Shown: positions 7,696 to 17,416 of the stretch, piece after piece | Layout: every line of letters starts with the position of its first letter | How positions within the stretch are numbered: position 1 is the stretch's first letter | From: JALNZU01 sp964463695 | GTDB taxonomy: Bacteria; Bacteroidota; Bacteroidia; Bacteroidales; F082 | NCBI GenBank assembly: GCA_964463695.1 | Contig: CAYXCZ010000021.1 | Span: forward strand, 1 to 64,000 | Length of the DNA: 64,000 nucleotides | Direction of reading: 5' to 3' | The notes under the pieces: model-generated | The model's database searches: none | The model's input: the letters and a program-made list of their open reading frames with translations, nothing else | Told to the model about the DNA's origin: nothing | Made by a program: the position numbers and the translations under genes

Positions 7696-10149
7696 ATGCA
7701 AAGAAAGTCATTGTTTTCAGTCTATTCAGCAACCATCATAGTGATCCTGATGCTTCACGAAGTATCCTTTTCTCAAATCAGAGAGCAAATTGAACTGCGC
7801 AATGGATGGACATTCGCTTTGGGAAATCACCCTGATGCTATCCAAACTGACTTTGATGATTCAGGCTGGGAAAAAGTTGTTATTCCGCACGATTGGGCAA
7901 TAAGCCAGGACTTTATTCCTGATGGAGATGGAAATACTGGAAAGTTGCCATGGAAAGGAGAAGGTTGGTATCGCCTTGAAATACAACTGCCTAATGGTAG
8001 CGAAAACAAGCGTTTTTTCCTCCTTTTTGATGGCGTAATGGCTTTTCCGGAAGTTTTTGTAAATGGAAAACTGGTTGGAAAATGGGATTATGGTTACAAT
8101 TCGTTTTATTTTGATATTACTTCATTTTTAAATCACAACGCAAAAAATGTTGTTGCCGTGCATGCAGATACCCGCAATCACCGAAGCAGATGGTATCCCG
8201 GAGCAGGAATATACAGAAAAGTAAAGTTGTTGGTTACCAATAATATACATATAGATGTTTGGGGTGCAACGGTTTCTGTTCCTGTTATTAAGACACATTC
8301 AGCAGATGTGAGAGTTGGTTTAAGGATTTCGAATCATTTGAGTGAAAGCAGGTTATTGCAGATCAAACATTCCATTTTTTCTCCGGCAGGGTTTCTTGTG
8401 AAAGAGCAATTATTCGACAGTATTTCGTTAAGGCCTGGCAGCAACAAGGCGGAGGCCACATTCACCTTAACTGATCCTCAAAGATGGGGTATAGATCAGC
8501 CTGCTTTGTATAAATATGTTGTTGAACTAATAGAAGATGAAGTAGTTACTGACCGTTATGAAACCTCTTTCGGAATTCGCGAAATGCGCTTCACTGCTGA
8601 TCACGGTTTTTATTTAAACGATCGTAGGGTTCAGCTGAAGGGTGTTAACCTTCATCATGACCATGGCCCGCTTGGTGCAGCTTTTAATTACAGAGCAATG
8701 GAACGTCAGCTCGAAATTATGAAAGCTATGGGCGTTAATGCAGTGCGGGGAAGCCATAATATCTCAGCTCCTGAACTTCTTGAACTTTGTGATAAAATGG
8801 GCCTTTTGGTTTTTAACGAAGCTTTCGATAAATATGATGCAACAGCTGATATCACCGATTCAACAGATTTTGAACACTTTGTGGATCGTAACATACGCAA
8901 TTTTGTAAGAAGGGATGCCAATCATCCTTCGGTTTTTTTATGGAGTGCCGGAAACGAAATCCCTGATGTGCAATGGAATATCAATCGTGGATTCGACCGG
9001 TTAAATACTGTAGTGAATGCATTCAGAAAATATGATCCTTCACGACCTGTGACCCTGGTTTGCGACAGCTACGAAAGTGCGGCCTTGCGGCATTTTGACC
9101 TTTACGACATCCACAGTTGGAATTATGGAAGAAGGTATCGCCTTGCCCGTCAAATGGAACCAAATAAAGCTGTCATCATCAGCGAATCAGCTTCAACGGT
9201 AAGCACCAGAGGGTATTATGCTTTACCTCTGCCGCAGAATCCAACTGATTTCACTAAGAATCTTCAGGTTAGTTCCTATGATTTGAATGCTCCTGAATGG
9301 GCCGAACTGGCAGATGATGATTTCATGTGGCAGCAAGAAGAACCATATGTTGCCGGTGAGTTTGTTTGGACAGGTTTCGACTATCTTGGCGAGCCAACAC
9401 CTTACACAAATGAATGGGCAAAAGCGAATGGACTAACTGATTTGGAGGCATCACACAGTTCTTATTTTGGAATCGTTGACTTATGTGGCATACCAAAAGA
9501 TCGTTATTTTCTTTATAAAAGTTACTGGAATAAATCTGACACAACCATTCATATGTTGCCACACTGGAACTGGAAGGGCATGGAAGGAAGGAATGTGCCG
9601 GTATTTGTGTACACAAGCGGCGATTGTGCTGAGTTGTTTGTTAATGGTAAATCTCAAGGGTTGAAGTGTAAGCAGCCAACTTCAAAAAATTCTGTTGAGC
9701 GTTTTCGTTTGATGTGGAAAGATGTTGTCTATCAACCGGGCGAATTGAAGGTAATAGCTTACAAAGAAGGTGTGGAAATTGGACAAAAAGTGGTTCAAAC
9801 TGCCAAAGATCCTTATCAGATTGTTCTTACTCCCGACAGGACGCAGCTTACAGCTGATGGGGAAGACCTCTCCTACATTTTGGTTGAAGCAAGAGATAAA
9901 AACGGACTTTTGTGCCCGCTTGCAATGGACGAAATCAGTCTGAAATTAGAAGGGGAGGGTAGTTTAGCCGGAGTTTGTAATGGTGATCCTCAATCTTTGG
10001 TGCCATTCAGGGCTACCACAATTCCTTTGTTTTACGGCAAAGCCATGATTCTGCTTCAATCACATGAAAAGGAAGGATCTATGAAACTGACAGTTACTTC
10101 AAATAATATGAAAGAAGCGTCAACAGCTATCGAAGTCAGAAGAAAATAG
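7696..10149 (+). CDS. Secreted glycoside hydrolase family 2 (beta-galactosidase-like)
   Basis: An 817-residue enzyme with an N-terminal signal peptide ending near SFSQ and no lipobox, so periplasmic or secreted. Domain order is typical of GH2: a jelly-roll sugar-binding domain (GWTFALG, WEKVVIPHDWAI, EGWYR), an immunoglobulin-like domain, a TIM barrel, then a DUF4982-like and a C-terminal Ig-like domain. Catalytic residues are visible: the acid/base Glu in WSAGNE (about residue 421) and the nucleophile Glu in AGEFVWTGFDYLGEPTPY (about 555). GVNLHHDHG and NAVRGSHN are also characteristic. The substrate is probably a beta-galactoside, but GH2 enzymes also cleave mannosides and glucuronides. No sugar transporter lies beside it. 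Confidence 0.93.
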   Translation: MQRKSLFSVYSATIIVILMLHEVSFSQIREQIELRNGWTFALGNHPDAIQTDFDDSGWEKVVIPHDWAISQDFIPDGDGNTGKLPWKGEGWYRLEIQLPNGSENKRFFLLFDGVMAFPEVFVNGKLVGKWDYGYNSFYFDITSFLNHNAKNVVAVHADTRNHRSRWYPGAGIYRKVKLLVTNNIHIDVWGATVSVPVIKTHSADVRVGLRISNHLSESRLLQIKHSIFSPAGFLVKEQLFDSISLRPGSNKAEATFTLTDPQRWGIDQPALYKYVVELIEDEVVTDRYETSFGIREMRFTADHGFYLNDRRVQLKGVNLHHDHGPLGAAFNYRAMERQLEIMKAMGVNAVRGSHNISAPELLELCDKMGLLVFNEAFDKYDATADITDSTDFEHFVDRNIRNFVRRDANHPSVFLWSAGNEIPDVQWNINRGFDRLNTVVNAFRKYDPSRPVTLVCDSYESAALRHFDLYDIHSWNYGRRYRLARQMEPNKAVIISESASTVSTRGYYALPLPQNPTDFTKNLQVSSYDLNAPEWAELADDDFMWQQEEPYVAGEFVWTGFDYLGEPTPYTNEWAKANGLTDLEASHSSYFGIVDLCGIPKDRYFLYKSYWNKSDTTIHMLPHWNWKGMEGRNVPVFVYTSGDCAELFVNGKSQGLKCKQPTSKNSVERFRLMWKDVVYQPGELKVIAYKEGVEIGQKVVQTAKDPYQIVLTPDRTQLTADGEDLSYILVEARDKNGLLCPLAMDEISLKLEGEGSLAGVCNGDPQSLVPFRATTIPLFYGKAMILLQSHEKEGSMKLTVTSNNMKEASTAIEVRRK

Positions 10150-10179
10150 ATGTGTAAAAAAAACTGTATTTAGGTTAAA

Positions 10180-11235
10180 TTAAGGCAGTTCTTTTGCAAC
10201 AATAATATATGAAGGAAAATGGTCGCTGTATCCACCGTGATACTCACCACCAACATAAGTGCGCCATGGGTAACCTTTAAACCGCCCGCTTTTTTGTGTC
10301 AGATCAACTTTGTTATACACTTTGGCGGTGTAAAACTTATACGTTGAAAAATCTTTTCCAAGAAAACCCTGACTCACAATTTGTTGGTCGAATAAGCTCC
10401 ATGTATCGCGCCATGCATTGCTGCCAATACCTTTTTTGTATAAACTATACATAACATTATACATATCACCTGGCTGCAGTTCATCAATACTGCCTTTGGC
10501 TTTCAAACCTTCAGTGAGACTTTTATTGGAAGGATTGTCGTTCAGGTCGCCCATTACAACAATTTTAGCTTGTGCATTGATAGCAAGAAGTGAATCAACA
10601 ATATGTCGTGAAAGTTTCGCAGCAGCCATACGGAATGGGAGCGAGCGTTTTTCGCCACCACGTCTTGAAGGCCAGTGATTTACTATAAAATGCATTTCCT
10701 CACCATCAAAAAGACCAGAAACGATAAGCTGATCACGGGTAATAAAATCCGGTCGGCCTTCAACATTAAGGCGATAGGATTTCGACGCTGTTGGTTTAAA
10801 ATACTTAGGTTGATACATCAAAGCAACGTCAACCCCACGAACGTCAGGGCTTTGGTAATGAATGACCTGATAATTTCTTCCTTTCAGCCTTTCTGTTGCA
10901 GCTAAATCAAGTAAAACTTCCTTGTTTTCTATTTCAGAAACCCCAAGAATAGCAGCACCATCAGGTGTGATGTCGGTTCCAATGCCAACAATTGCTTCTG
11001 AAAGGCGATCTAATTTCTCAAGGTATTTTTTACTGTTCCAGCGGATATCACCGGAGGGAAGATATTCTTCGTCATTTTTTTCAGGGTCGTTGATTGTATC
11101 GAAAAGATTTTCAACATTATAAAATGCAATGCAACCAACTTTAAAGCTACGTTGATCCTGAGCTTTTATTGAAAACTGAAATAAAACCAGAATAATACTT
11201 AAGGTTAATACGAACTTGAAACGGATTGTGGTCAT
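10180..11235 (-). CDS. Secreted endonuclease/exonuclease/phosphatase family protein
   Basis: A 351-residue enzyme with a signal peptide (cut near IKAQ), so exported. Family motifs are clear: FYNVENLFD, ILGVSEIEN with the metal-binding Glu, VNHWPSRRGG, MGDLNDNPSN (catalytic Asp/Asn) and GGYSDHFPSYI near the end. Members cut phosphodiester or phosphomonoester bonds in nucleic acids, inositol phosphates or lipids; the substrate cannot be read from sequence. It is divergent from a TonB receptor-DUF5689 operon with 300 bp between them. That arrangement suggests a shared role in releasing and importing a phosphorylated or nucleic-acid-derived compound (inference). Confidence 0.9.
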   Translation of the reverse strand: MTTIRFKFVLTLSIILVLFQFSIKAQDQRSFKVGCIAFYNVENLFDTINDPEKNDEEYLPSGDIRWNSKKYLEKLDRLSEAIVGIGTDITPDGAAILGVSEIENKEVLLDLAATERLKGRNYQVIHYQSPDVRGVDVALMYQPKYFKPTASKSYRLNVEGRPDFITRDQLIVSGLFDGEEMHFIVNHWPSRRGGEKRSLPFRMAAAKLSRHIVDSLLAINAQAKIVVMGDLNDNPSNKSLTEGLKAKGSIDELQPGDMYNVMYSLYKKGIGSNAWRDTWSLFDQQIVSQGFLGKDFSTYKFYTAKVYNKVDLTQKSGRFKGYPWRTYVGGEYHGGYSDHFPSYIIVAKELP

Positions 11236-11380
11236 GAAAGCGAAAATTAAAAAGTTTAGAATCCAAAAGGAAACAGCTAAATAAAAATATCAAGATGCAA
11301 ATTTCCGATACTTTATTGGATTTATTGGAAAATAACTGAAATTTCACACAAAAGTAAGATAAAACAACCAGCATTTCTGA

Positions 11381-11408
11381 TTGTCAAATGGTTTAAAAGT
11401 TAACTTTG
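11381..11408 (+). promoter_or_regulatory. Promoter for the TonB receptor-DUF5689 operon
   Basis: TTG (11381-11383), 17 bp, then TAACTTTG (11401-11408) gives a good match to the Bacteroidota consensus. It leaves an untranslated leader of about 120 bp before the ATG at 11535, in which I see no recognisable riboswitch. Confidence 0.65.
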
Positions 11409-11534
11409 TGCCCCCTTTAATAAGGTCGGTCAAAATACGTATGGCTGGTATTGGATGGGAATATTTAGATTTTCACTTTGTTTTTTTATAATCATCTGAA
11501 GAATAATATTATACATATTCATTAATTTTATTTT

Positions 11535-14042
11535 ATGCACAAAGTTCTATTATTAATTGGAGGACTTCTGATTGCGATAACAACAATCGGGCAAAGCGAT
11601 ACGAGCAGACAAGTGCTGCCATCGAACTTGCCGACTGTGACTTTATCGGAATCGGAATTTGATGAAAGCAGTTCCTCAAACGAAATTTCCGGGCTTTTGC
11701 AGTCGTCAAGGGATATTTTTGTTTCGACTGCCGGCTTTAATTTCGGTTCGGTCCGCTACCGCATGCGTGGCCTGGACTCAGAAAATACTCATGTGCTGAT
11801 CAATGGCATCATGATGAATGACAACGAAACAGGTCGCGCATCCTGGTCAAGCTGGGGCGGTCTCAACGATGCTGTTCGAAACACCGAGATCAATAGTATG
11901 GTCTCTGCTTCGGATTGGGCTTTTGGAGGCATTGGCGGGGTCACAAACATCCTGACACGTGCCAGCAGCTACCGAAAAACAGCAAGCATCAGTTACGCTG
12001 CTTCCAACAGAAGCTACAACAACCGTATCATGTTCCTTTATGCTACCGGGATGCAGGAAAATGGCTGGTCAATAGCACTTTCAGGCTCACGAAGATGGGC
12101 GCAGGAAGGTTATGTTCCGGGAACATTTTATGATGCATGGGCTTATTTTGCCTCCATCGAGAAAAAGATTAACAACCGTCATAGTATTGGTTTCATTGGC
12201 TTTGCTGCTCCAACCAAACGTGGCTATTCAGGAGTTTCGGTTCAGGAAGCATACGACCTGAGTGGAGATAATTTTTACAATTCCAACTGGGGCTACCAAA
12301 ATGGTGAAGTTCGCAATGCACGTGTCAGCAATTACAACCAGCCCATGCTGCAGTTGAGCCATTACTGGACTCCTTCGGAAAAAACAAAGATCCAAACAAC
12401 GGCATACTACTGGTTTGGTCGTGGCGGTGCTACTGCTCTCGATTGGACAGAAGCCAACGACCCAAGGCCTGATTATTATCGAAATTTGCCCAGCTTCTAC
12501 CTGAGCAACAGCGATATAGTCAACTTTGAGAAATATTCCAATTTATGGCAAAACAACGATTCCTTCCGTCAGATTAACTGGGACCATTTCTTTTTTGCTA
12601 ACAGCGACCAGCTAACAACAATCGACAATGCTAATGGAAGTGGAACTTCCTTCACAGGAAATAAATCTAAATATGTGGTTGAAGACCGCAGAATGGATAA
12701 GAATCAAAAAGGGCTGAACATCAACCTGCAACACCAGTTGAATGCTGGCTCAAGGATTACTGGAGGACTTATAGCCTCAAGCTCAAAAACCAGACATCAC
12801 AAAAGAATGGTCGACCTTTTAGGTGGCGATTTCTGGCTTGATATCGATAAATATGCTGATCAAGTTTCTATGACAATCAGTGATGAGTCGCAGAATGACC
12901 TGTTACACCCAAATAAAATTGTGAAAGTTGGTGATGTCTACGGCTACGATTATCTGGCCAATGTAAACAGTGCCCGTCTTTGGTCACAGTTTGAATATAA
13001 GTTCAATAAGTTTGAAGTGTATGCTGCAGGCGAACTAAATTATACCAGTTTCTGGCGTACAGGAAAGATGCAGAATGGTCGCTTCCCTGATAACTCCTAT
13101 GGAGATTCAGATAAAAACGACTTCCTGAACGGGGCTGCAAAAGCCGGGATTACTTATGCAATCAACGGTCGTAACTATGTGGTTGCCAACGGGGCATATC
13201 TACATCGCGCACCAAACTTCAGAGATGCATACATTTCCCCCAGAACACGCGATTATGCTGTTGACGGACTCGTAAGTGAAAAAGTAATGGCTGGAGACAT
13301 CAGCTATGTTCTTCGTGCCCCGAATCTAAAAGCTCGTGCCACCTTATACCATACACAGGTGCATGACGGTTTGTGGGTGAGGAGTTATTACCATGAAGAC
13401 CTGAATAACTTCATCAATTACATTATGAAGGATGTTGATCAGATAACACAGGGTGTTGAATTGGGAATCGAAGCCAATTTATCTCCTACCATCTCAGGTC
13501 ATGCAATTTTTGGGAAAAGCATGAACATCTACACTAACCGCCCCGTTGTATCAATTTCTATTGATAATGATGCAGCACTATTGGCTGAGAACAGGGTTGT
13601 TTACCTTAAAAATTATTATGTGGGTGGCGCTCCTCAAACTATTGCTTCAGCAGGCTTGCGCTATAATTCTCCTAAATACTGGTTCGCAGGAGTCACAGCA
13701 AACTATTTCGCTGACGCATACCTCGAACCAAATCCTGATAATCATACTGCTGAAATCCTTGCTGCTTACAAAGAGGGAGACGTGCGCATTGAACAAATAC
13801 TCGACCAGCCAAAGCTCGATCCGGGTTTCACACTCGACTTTTTCGGTGGAAAATCATGGATCATTGATGGTCATTATGTGGCTTTAAATGTGAGCGTTAA
13901 CAATCTCCTCAACAACAAGGATATGATCATCTGGGGTTATGAGCAGTTAAGAACTGATCTCAGCGACCCGGGACGTTTCCCCGAAAAGTATTCTTATGGT
14001 TACGGAACAACATATTACATCAGTCTCACTTTCCGTTTGTAA
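11535..14042 (+). CDS. TonB-dependent outer-membrane receptor
   Basis: An 835-residue outer-membrane transporter. A signal peptide ends near TIGQ. A plug domain follows (SSRDIFVSTAGFNFGSVRYR, VLINGIMMNDNETG, GGIGGVTNI), then a long beta-barrel with alternating aromatic strands, closing with TYYISLTFRL as expected for BamA-dependent insertion. There is no CarboxypepD-reg or STN extension at the N-terminus, so it differs from SusC and is not obviously tied to an anti-sigma factor. A DUF5689 lipoprotein follows after 26 bp in the same operon, and a secreted EEP-family phosphoesterase is divergent upstream. The ligand is unknown; a nucleotide or other phosphate ester is a guess from context. Confidence 0.9.
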   Translation: MHKVLLLIGGLLIAITTIGQSDTSRQVLPSNLPTVTLSESEFDESSSSNEISGLLQSSRDIFVSTAGFNFGSVRYRMRGLDSENTHVLINGIMMNDNETGRASWSSWGGLNDAVRNTEINSMVSASDWAFGGIGGVTNILTRASSYRKTASISYAASNRSYNNRIMFLYATGMQENGWSIALSGSRRWAQEGYVPGTFYDAWAYFASIEKKINNRHSIGFIGFAAPTKRGYSGVSVQEAYDLSGDNFYNSNWGYQNGEVRNARVSNYNQPMLQLSHYWTPSEKTKIQTTAYYWFGRGGATALDWTEANDPRPDYYRNLPSFYLSNSDIVNFEKYSNLWQNNDSFRQINWDHFFFANSDQLTTIDNANGSGTSFTGNKSKYVVEDRRMDKNQKGLNINLQHQLNAGSRITGGLIASSSKTRHHKRMVDLLGGDFWLDIDKYADQVSMTISDESQNDLLHPNKIVKVGDVYGYDYLANVNSARLWSQFEYKFNKFEVYAAGELNYTSFWRTGKMQNGRFPDNSYGDSDKNDFLNGAAKAGITYAINGRNYVVANGAYLHRAPNFRDAYISPRTRDYAVDGLVSEKVMAGDISYVLRAPNLKARATLYHTQVHDGLWVRSYYHEDLNNFINYIMKDVDQITQGVELGIEANLSPTISGHAIFGKSMNIYTNRPVVSISIDNDAALLAENRVVYLKNYYVGGAPQTIASAGLRYNSPKYWFAGVTANYFADAYLEPNPDNHTAEILAAYKEGDVRIEQILDQPKLDPGFTLDFFGGKSWIIDGHYVALNVSVNNLLNNKDMIIWGYEQLRTDLSDPGRFPEKYSYGYGTTYYISLTFRL

Positions 14043-14068
14043 AAAAATAAAGAACAATTAATATATCA

Positions 14069-16267
14069 ATGAAAATGAAAAGGTTATTTCAATTATTAAG
14101 TTTGATGGTGATGGTTGCCTTTGTGGCATCCTGTGTTAAACAGGAATTCGACAGGCCACCCATTACCAATATCCCGGTAGGTGATGTATACACTATCGGA
14201 GAGTTAAAAGCACTTTACAATACATCCGGAGCTACTCAGTTCAACAAGGACGCCTCTGTTTATGGCGTTGTTACGATGGATGAAGTTTCAGGTAATATTT
14301 ATAAAGCAGCTTACATCCAGGATGCAAGCGGTGCCATAAACCTGCGCCTTAAAGAGTCAGGTGGATTACGTGTTGGTGATTCCGTACGTGTGTATCTTAA
14401 GAATGTGATTCTTTCGACCTATAACAATCTGTTTCAGCTTGATAATGTGCAGAATGACAGCAATATTATCATTCTGGCAAACAAAAAATTTATTGAACCT
14501 GAAGTGGTTACAATAAGTCAGATTTTAAGCGGCACTTATCAGGCTAAACTTGTAAAGCTGGAGAATGTGCAGTTTGTTGCAGGTGATACAGCATTAACTT
14601 ATGCAGCTGCTGATGCTTCTACAAACCGGACCATTGAAGATTGTGACGGGAAATCTATAATCGTTAGAACAAGTAATTTTGCTGGTTTCTTCAATGAAAA
14701 CCTGCCTAATGGAAAAGGGAGTCTTATTGCTATTGCAGGGGTTTTTAATTCAACATGGCAGCTTTATGTGAGAACAAGTGCAGAAGTTATGATGGATAGT
14801 ACCCGTTGCGGCGGCGGTGGCGGTGGCGGAACCGACCCCGTGGATGAAGTTGATGAAGACTTTGCAGCTGCCCAGGATAACACCGATATCGCTTTTGCTG
14901 GCTGGACCAATATTGCAGAAGCAGGTACACGTAAATGGCAAGGTAAAATTTTCTCTAATGATGGATATGCACAGGCTTCGGGATATAATTCGAACCTGAC
15001 CAGCATGGTTACCTGGTTGATTACTCCAAATGTAAAAATGGATCAAGCCAAGAAACTTCGTTTCCGTACAGCAAAAGCTTATTGGGAACATGGCAGCGAT
15101 GTGCCATTGACAGTGCTTGTCTCCTCTAATTTCGATGGAGTTAATGTTGCAGCTGCTTCATGGACACCTATAACTGCGACTGTTGCAGGCCAGAGTGATG
15201 CAGATAACGCATGGATTGAATCAGGTGATATTGACCTTACTCCTTTCATGTCAGAAGAAAAATTGGCTGTTGCTTTCAAATATGTTGGCAGTGGAACGCA
15301 ATCAACTTCTATGCGTGTCGACAATGTATACATCGGCACCGAGAGTGGCGGCGGTGGCGGCGGTGATGCCGGAACCATCGACAACCCTTACACTGTGGAA
15401 CAAGCCATCGAGAAGCAAAATGCTACTCCTTATGTAGTTGGCTGGGTTTCAGGATATATTGTAGGTTCAGTAAAACAAGGTGTTAGCTCTGTTGTTTCAA
15501 ATGATGACATTCATTGGGCAGCTCCTTTTACATCATCTACCAATGTATTGATCGCAACTTCTCCTACTGCAAATGACTTTGCACAGTGTGTTATTGTAAA
15601 TATGGTTGCTGGCAGCGATTTCCGCTCTCAGGTTAACCTGCTTGATAACCCAGGCAATCTGGGTAAATTGCTCAAAGCCACAGGAACACTCAGAACTTAT
15701 TTTGGTGTTGCAGGGTTAAGAGATAACTTGGGAACTACGGCTGATTTCGTGTTTGAAGGCGGCGGCGGCGGTGGAGGGGGCGACCCAATCTTCACCGAAG
15801 ACTTTGTTTCCAGCCTCGGTACTTTTACGGCCTACACAGTTGAAGGCGCTCAGGTTTGGGGTTGGGGAACCTTCGATGGTGGCTGCACCGTAATGTCAGG
15901 GTTTGTTAATCCTGACAGATTCCCTAATGAAGATTGGCTTATTTCTCCGGCTATCGACTTGTCAAGTCATACCGCCTCTAAGCTCAATGTTCGTCAGGCA
16001 GCGAATTTTGTTAGTAGTCAATGGGAGTTCCTGCAAGTGATGATTTCATCAAATTATGATGGAAGCAGCAACCCAACTACACAGGGCACCTGGACAGAAC
16101 TTACTGTTCCAACGATGCCAACAGGATCGAACTGGACTTTTGTTGATTCAGGAGATATTGATATTTCAGCATATGATGGCCAAGCAACTGTTTATGTAGC
16201 TTTCCGTTACCGGTCGACAAGCTCAGTGGCTTCAACCTGGGAAATAAGTAAAGTAGAAGTGAAGTAA
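14069..16267 (+). CDS. DUF5689 / choice-of-anchor J multidomain lipoprotein
   Basis: A 732-residue surface lipoprotein with lipobox VASC (Cys22). Domains in order: DUF5689 (about 35-245, VYTIGELKALYNTSG, YIQDASGAINLRLK); a beta-sandwich of the choice-of-anchor J type (about 255-425, WLITPNVKMD, DNVYIGTES); a DUF6359-like domain (about 435-560, NPYTVEQAIEKQ, VVGWVSGYIVG); and a second anchor-J sandwich to the end. Runs of six to eight glycines separate the domains. It follows the TonB receptor by 26 bp and is probably its lipoprotein partner, binding ligand at the surface. Binding is inferred; no catalytic motif is seen. Confidence 0.85.
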   Translation: MKMKRLFQLLSLMVMVAFVASCVKQEFDRPPITNIPVGDVYTIGELKALYNTSGATQFNKDASVYGVVTMDEVSGNIYKAAYIQDASGAINLRLKESGGLRVGDSVRVYLKNVILSTYNNLFQLDNVQNDSNIIILANKKFIEPEVVTISQILSGTYQAKLVKLENVQFVAGDTALTYAAADASTNRTIEDCDGKSIIVRTSNFAGFFNENLPNGKGSLIAIAGVFNSTWQLYVRTSAEVMMDSTRCGGGGGGGTDPVDEVDEDFAAAQDNTDIAFAGWTNIAEAGTRKWQGKIFSNDGYAQASGYNSNLTSMVTWLITPNVKMDQAKKLRFRTAKAYWEHGSDVPLTVLVSSNFDGVNVAAASWTPITATVAGQSDADNAWIESGDIDLTPFMSEEKLAVAFKYVGSGTQSTSMRVDNVYIGTESGGGGGGDAGTIDNPYTVEQAIEKQNATPYVVGWVSGYIVGSVKQGVSSVVSNDDIHWAAPFTSSTNVLIATSPTANDFAQCVIVNMVAGSDFRSQVNLLDNPGNLGKLLKATGTLRTYFGVAGLRDNLGTTADFVFEGGGGGGGGDPIFTEDFVSSLGTFTAYTVEGAQVWGWGTFDGGCTVMSGFVNPDRFPNEDWLISPAIDLSSHTASKLNVRQAANFVSSQWEFLQVMISSNYDGSSNPTTQGTWTELTVPTMPTGSNWTFVDSGDIDISAYDGQATVYVAFRYRSTSSVASTWEISKVEVK

Positions 16268-16291
16268 TTCAACTCAAGACAATTTGAAATT

Positions 16292-16319
16292 GGCTGCCTT
16301 CAAAAGGGCAGCCTTTTTC
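16292..16319 (+). terminator. Rho-independent terminator of the receptor operon
   Basis: GGCTGCC, an eight-base loop, GGCAGCC and TTTTT form a textbook hairpin 24 bp after the operon's last stop codon. It ends where the convergent SMP-30-like gene stops, so the two transcription units meet here. Confidence 0.9.
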
Positions 16320-17301
16320 ATTTTGGTGAGAAGCCTTTTACATTTAAGCGGAAGCGATACAGATGCCTGCGTGCTGTAATGTACAGCGTCTGGAAATCAT
16401 CATCACCCCAGGCACAATTTGCAGGGGATAAAGGAGTTGTGATAGTTCCCAGGTATTTGCCATCAGGGTTTAACACAACCATGCCATGAGGTCCGGTGCA
16501 ATAAATGTTACCTTTAACATCAGCTTTTAAACCATCGAAACCATTAATACGACCAAGAATTTTGTGTGGAGGTTGTGACACTGTCAGCAATTCCCTCTTA
16601 ACCGGAATGCCATCGTGATCGAGTTGATAGCGATAAAGGGTTTTTACTTCATCGCTGTTATCGGTAAACATATCACTCACATACAATGATTTTTGGTCGG
16701 GTGACAACACTATGCCGTTAGGTCTCCAGAGTGTGCTGTCGATCAGCATCAAACTGTCTTTGTGAATCAAATATACACCGTTATAAGGAAGTTCTTTGTC
16801 GGGTGATTGCTCCTGCGCATTGAGCCCCCAGCAAGGATCGGTAAAATAGAGGTTACCTGAGGCACTGAATACCAAGTCGTTTGGACTGTTGAAACGTTTA
16901 CCGTTAAAACGGTCAGCGATAATTTCTAATTCATTATCTTTTTTTAAACGCAAAACCGATCGGGCTCCGTGAGAGCACATGATTAGGTCTTCATTGTGAT
17001 TAAAAGTAAGGCCATTGGTATGATTTGAAGGATTTAAAAAGTCAGAAAAGCCTTCTTTTTCGCTCCAGCGAATAATTTTGTTTCCAGGGATATCTGAAAA
17101 GAGAAGGCAGCCATTTTTGCTCCACACAGGCCCTTCAGTAAACTGAAATGTAGAATCCAGGATTTCTAACTTCGACTCAGGCTTAATAAGTTCCAAAAAG
17201 GTTGAGTCAGCTACTAAAAATTTGTCAGATTTTGATTGCGCCTTAACATTTAAGGTTCCGGTTAAGAAAAGCGCGATAAGTATGATTTTATGTGTTCTCA
17301 T
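16318..17301 (-). CDS. SMP-30/gluconolactonase family beta-propeller, secreted
   Basis: A 327-residue protein with a signal peptide (MRTHKIILIALFLTGTLNVKA). The SMP-30 six-bladed propeller is visible from FTEGPVW (metal-binding Glu), NGLTF, FNSPNDLVFSASGNLYFTDPCWGL (metal-binding Asn), LWRPNGIVLSPDQKSLYVSD and GFDGLKADVKGNIYCTGPHG. Family members are calcium- or zinc-dependent lactonases, acting for example on sugar lactones. The export signal points to periplasmic action. It stands alone between convergent genes, so its substrate is not indicated by neighbours. Confidence 0.88.
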   Translation of the reverse strand: MRTHKIILIALFLTGTLNVKAQSKSDKFLVADSTFLELIKPESKLEILDSTFQFTEGPVWSKNGCLLFSDIPGNKIIRWSEKEGFSDFLNPSNHTNGLTFNHNEDLIMCSHGARSVLRLKKDNELEIIADRFNGKRFNSPNDLVFSASGNLYFTDPCWGLNAQEQSPDKELPYNGVYLIHKDSLMLIDSTLWRPNGIVLSPDQKSLYVSDMFTDNSDEVKTLYRYQLDHDGIPVKRELLTVSQPPHKILGRINGFDGLKADVKGNIYCTGPHGMVVLNPDGKYLGTITTPLSPANCAWGDDDFQTLYITARRHLYRFRLNVKGFSPK

Positions 17302-17416
17302 ATTGCAATGATATTAAATAATGTATATCATCACACCTAAAAGAAAGAAGAAAAGAAAAATAATGTAGAAACAATACTCACAAATTAATGTGAATCAAAA
17401 CTTTAGAGACTTCGAG

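Noticed and set aside
11401..11534. Riboswitch in the leader of the TonB receptor operon
   Set aside because: The 120-bp leader shows no recognisable cobalamin, TPP or other riboswitch core.
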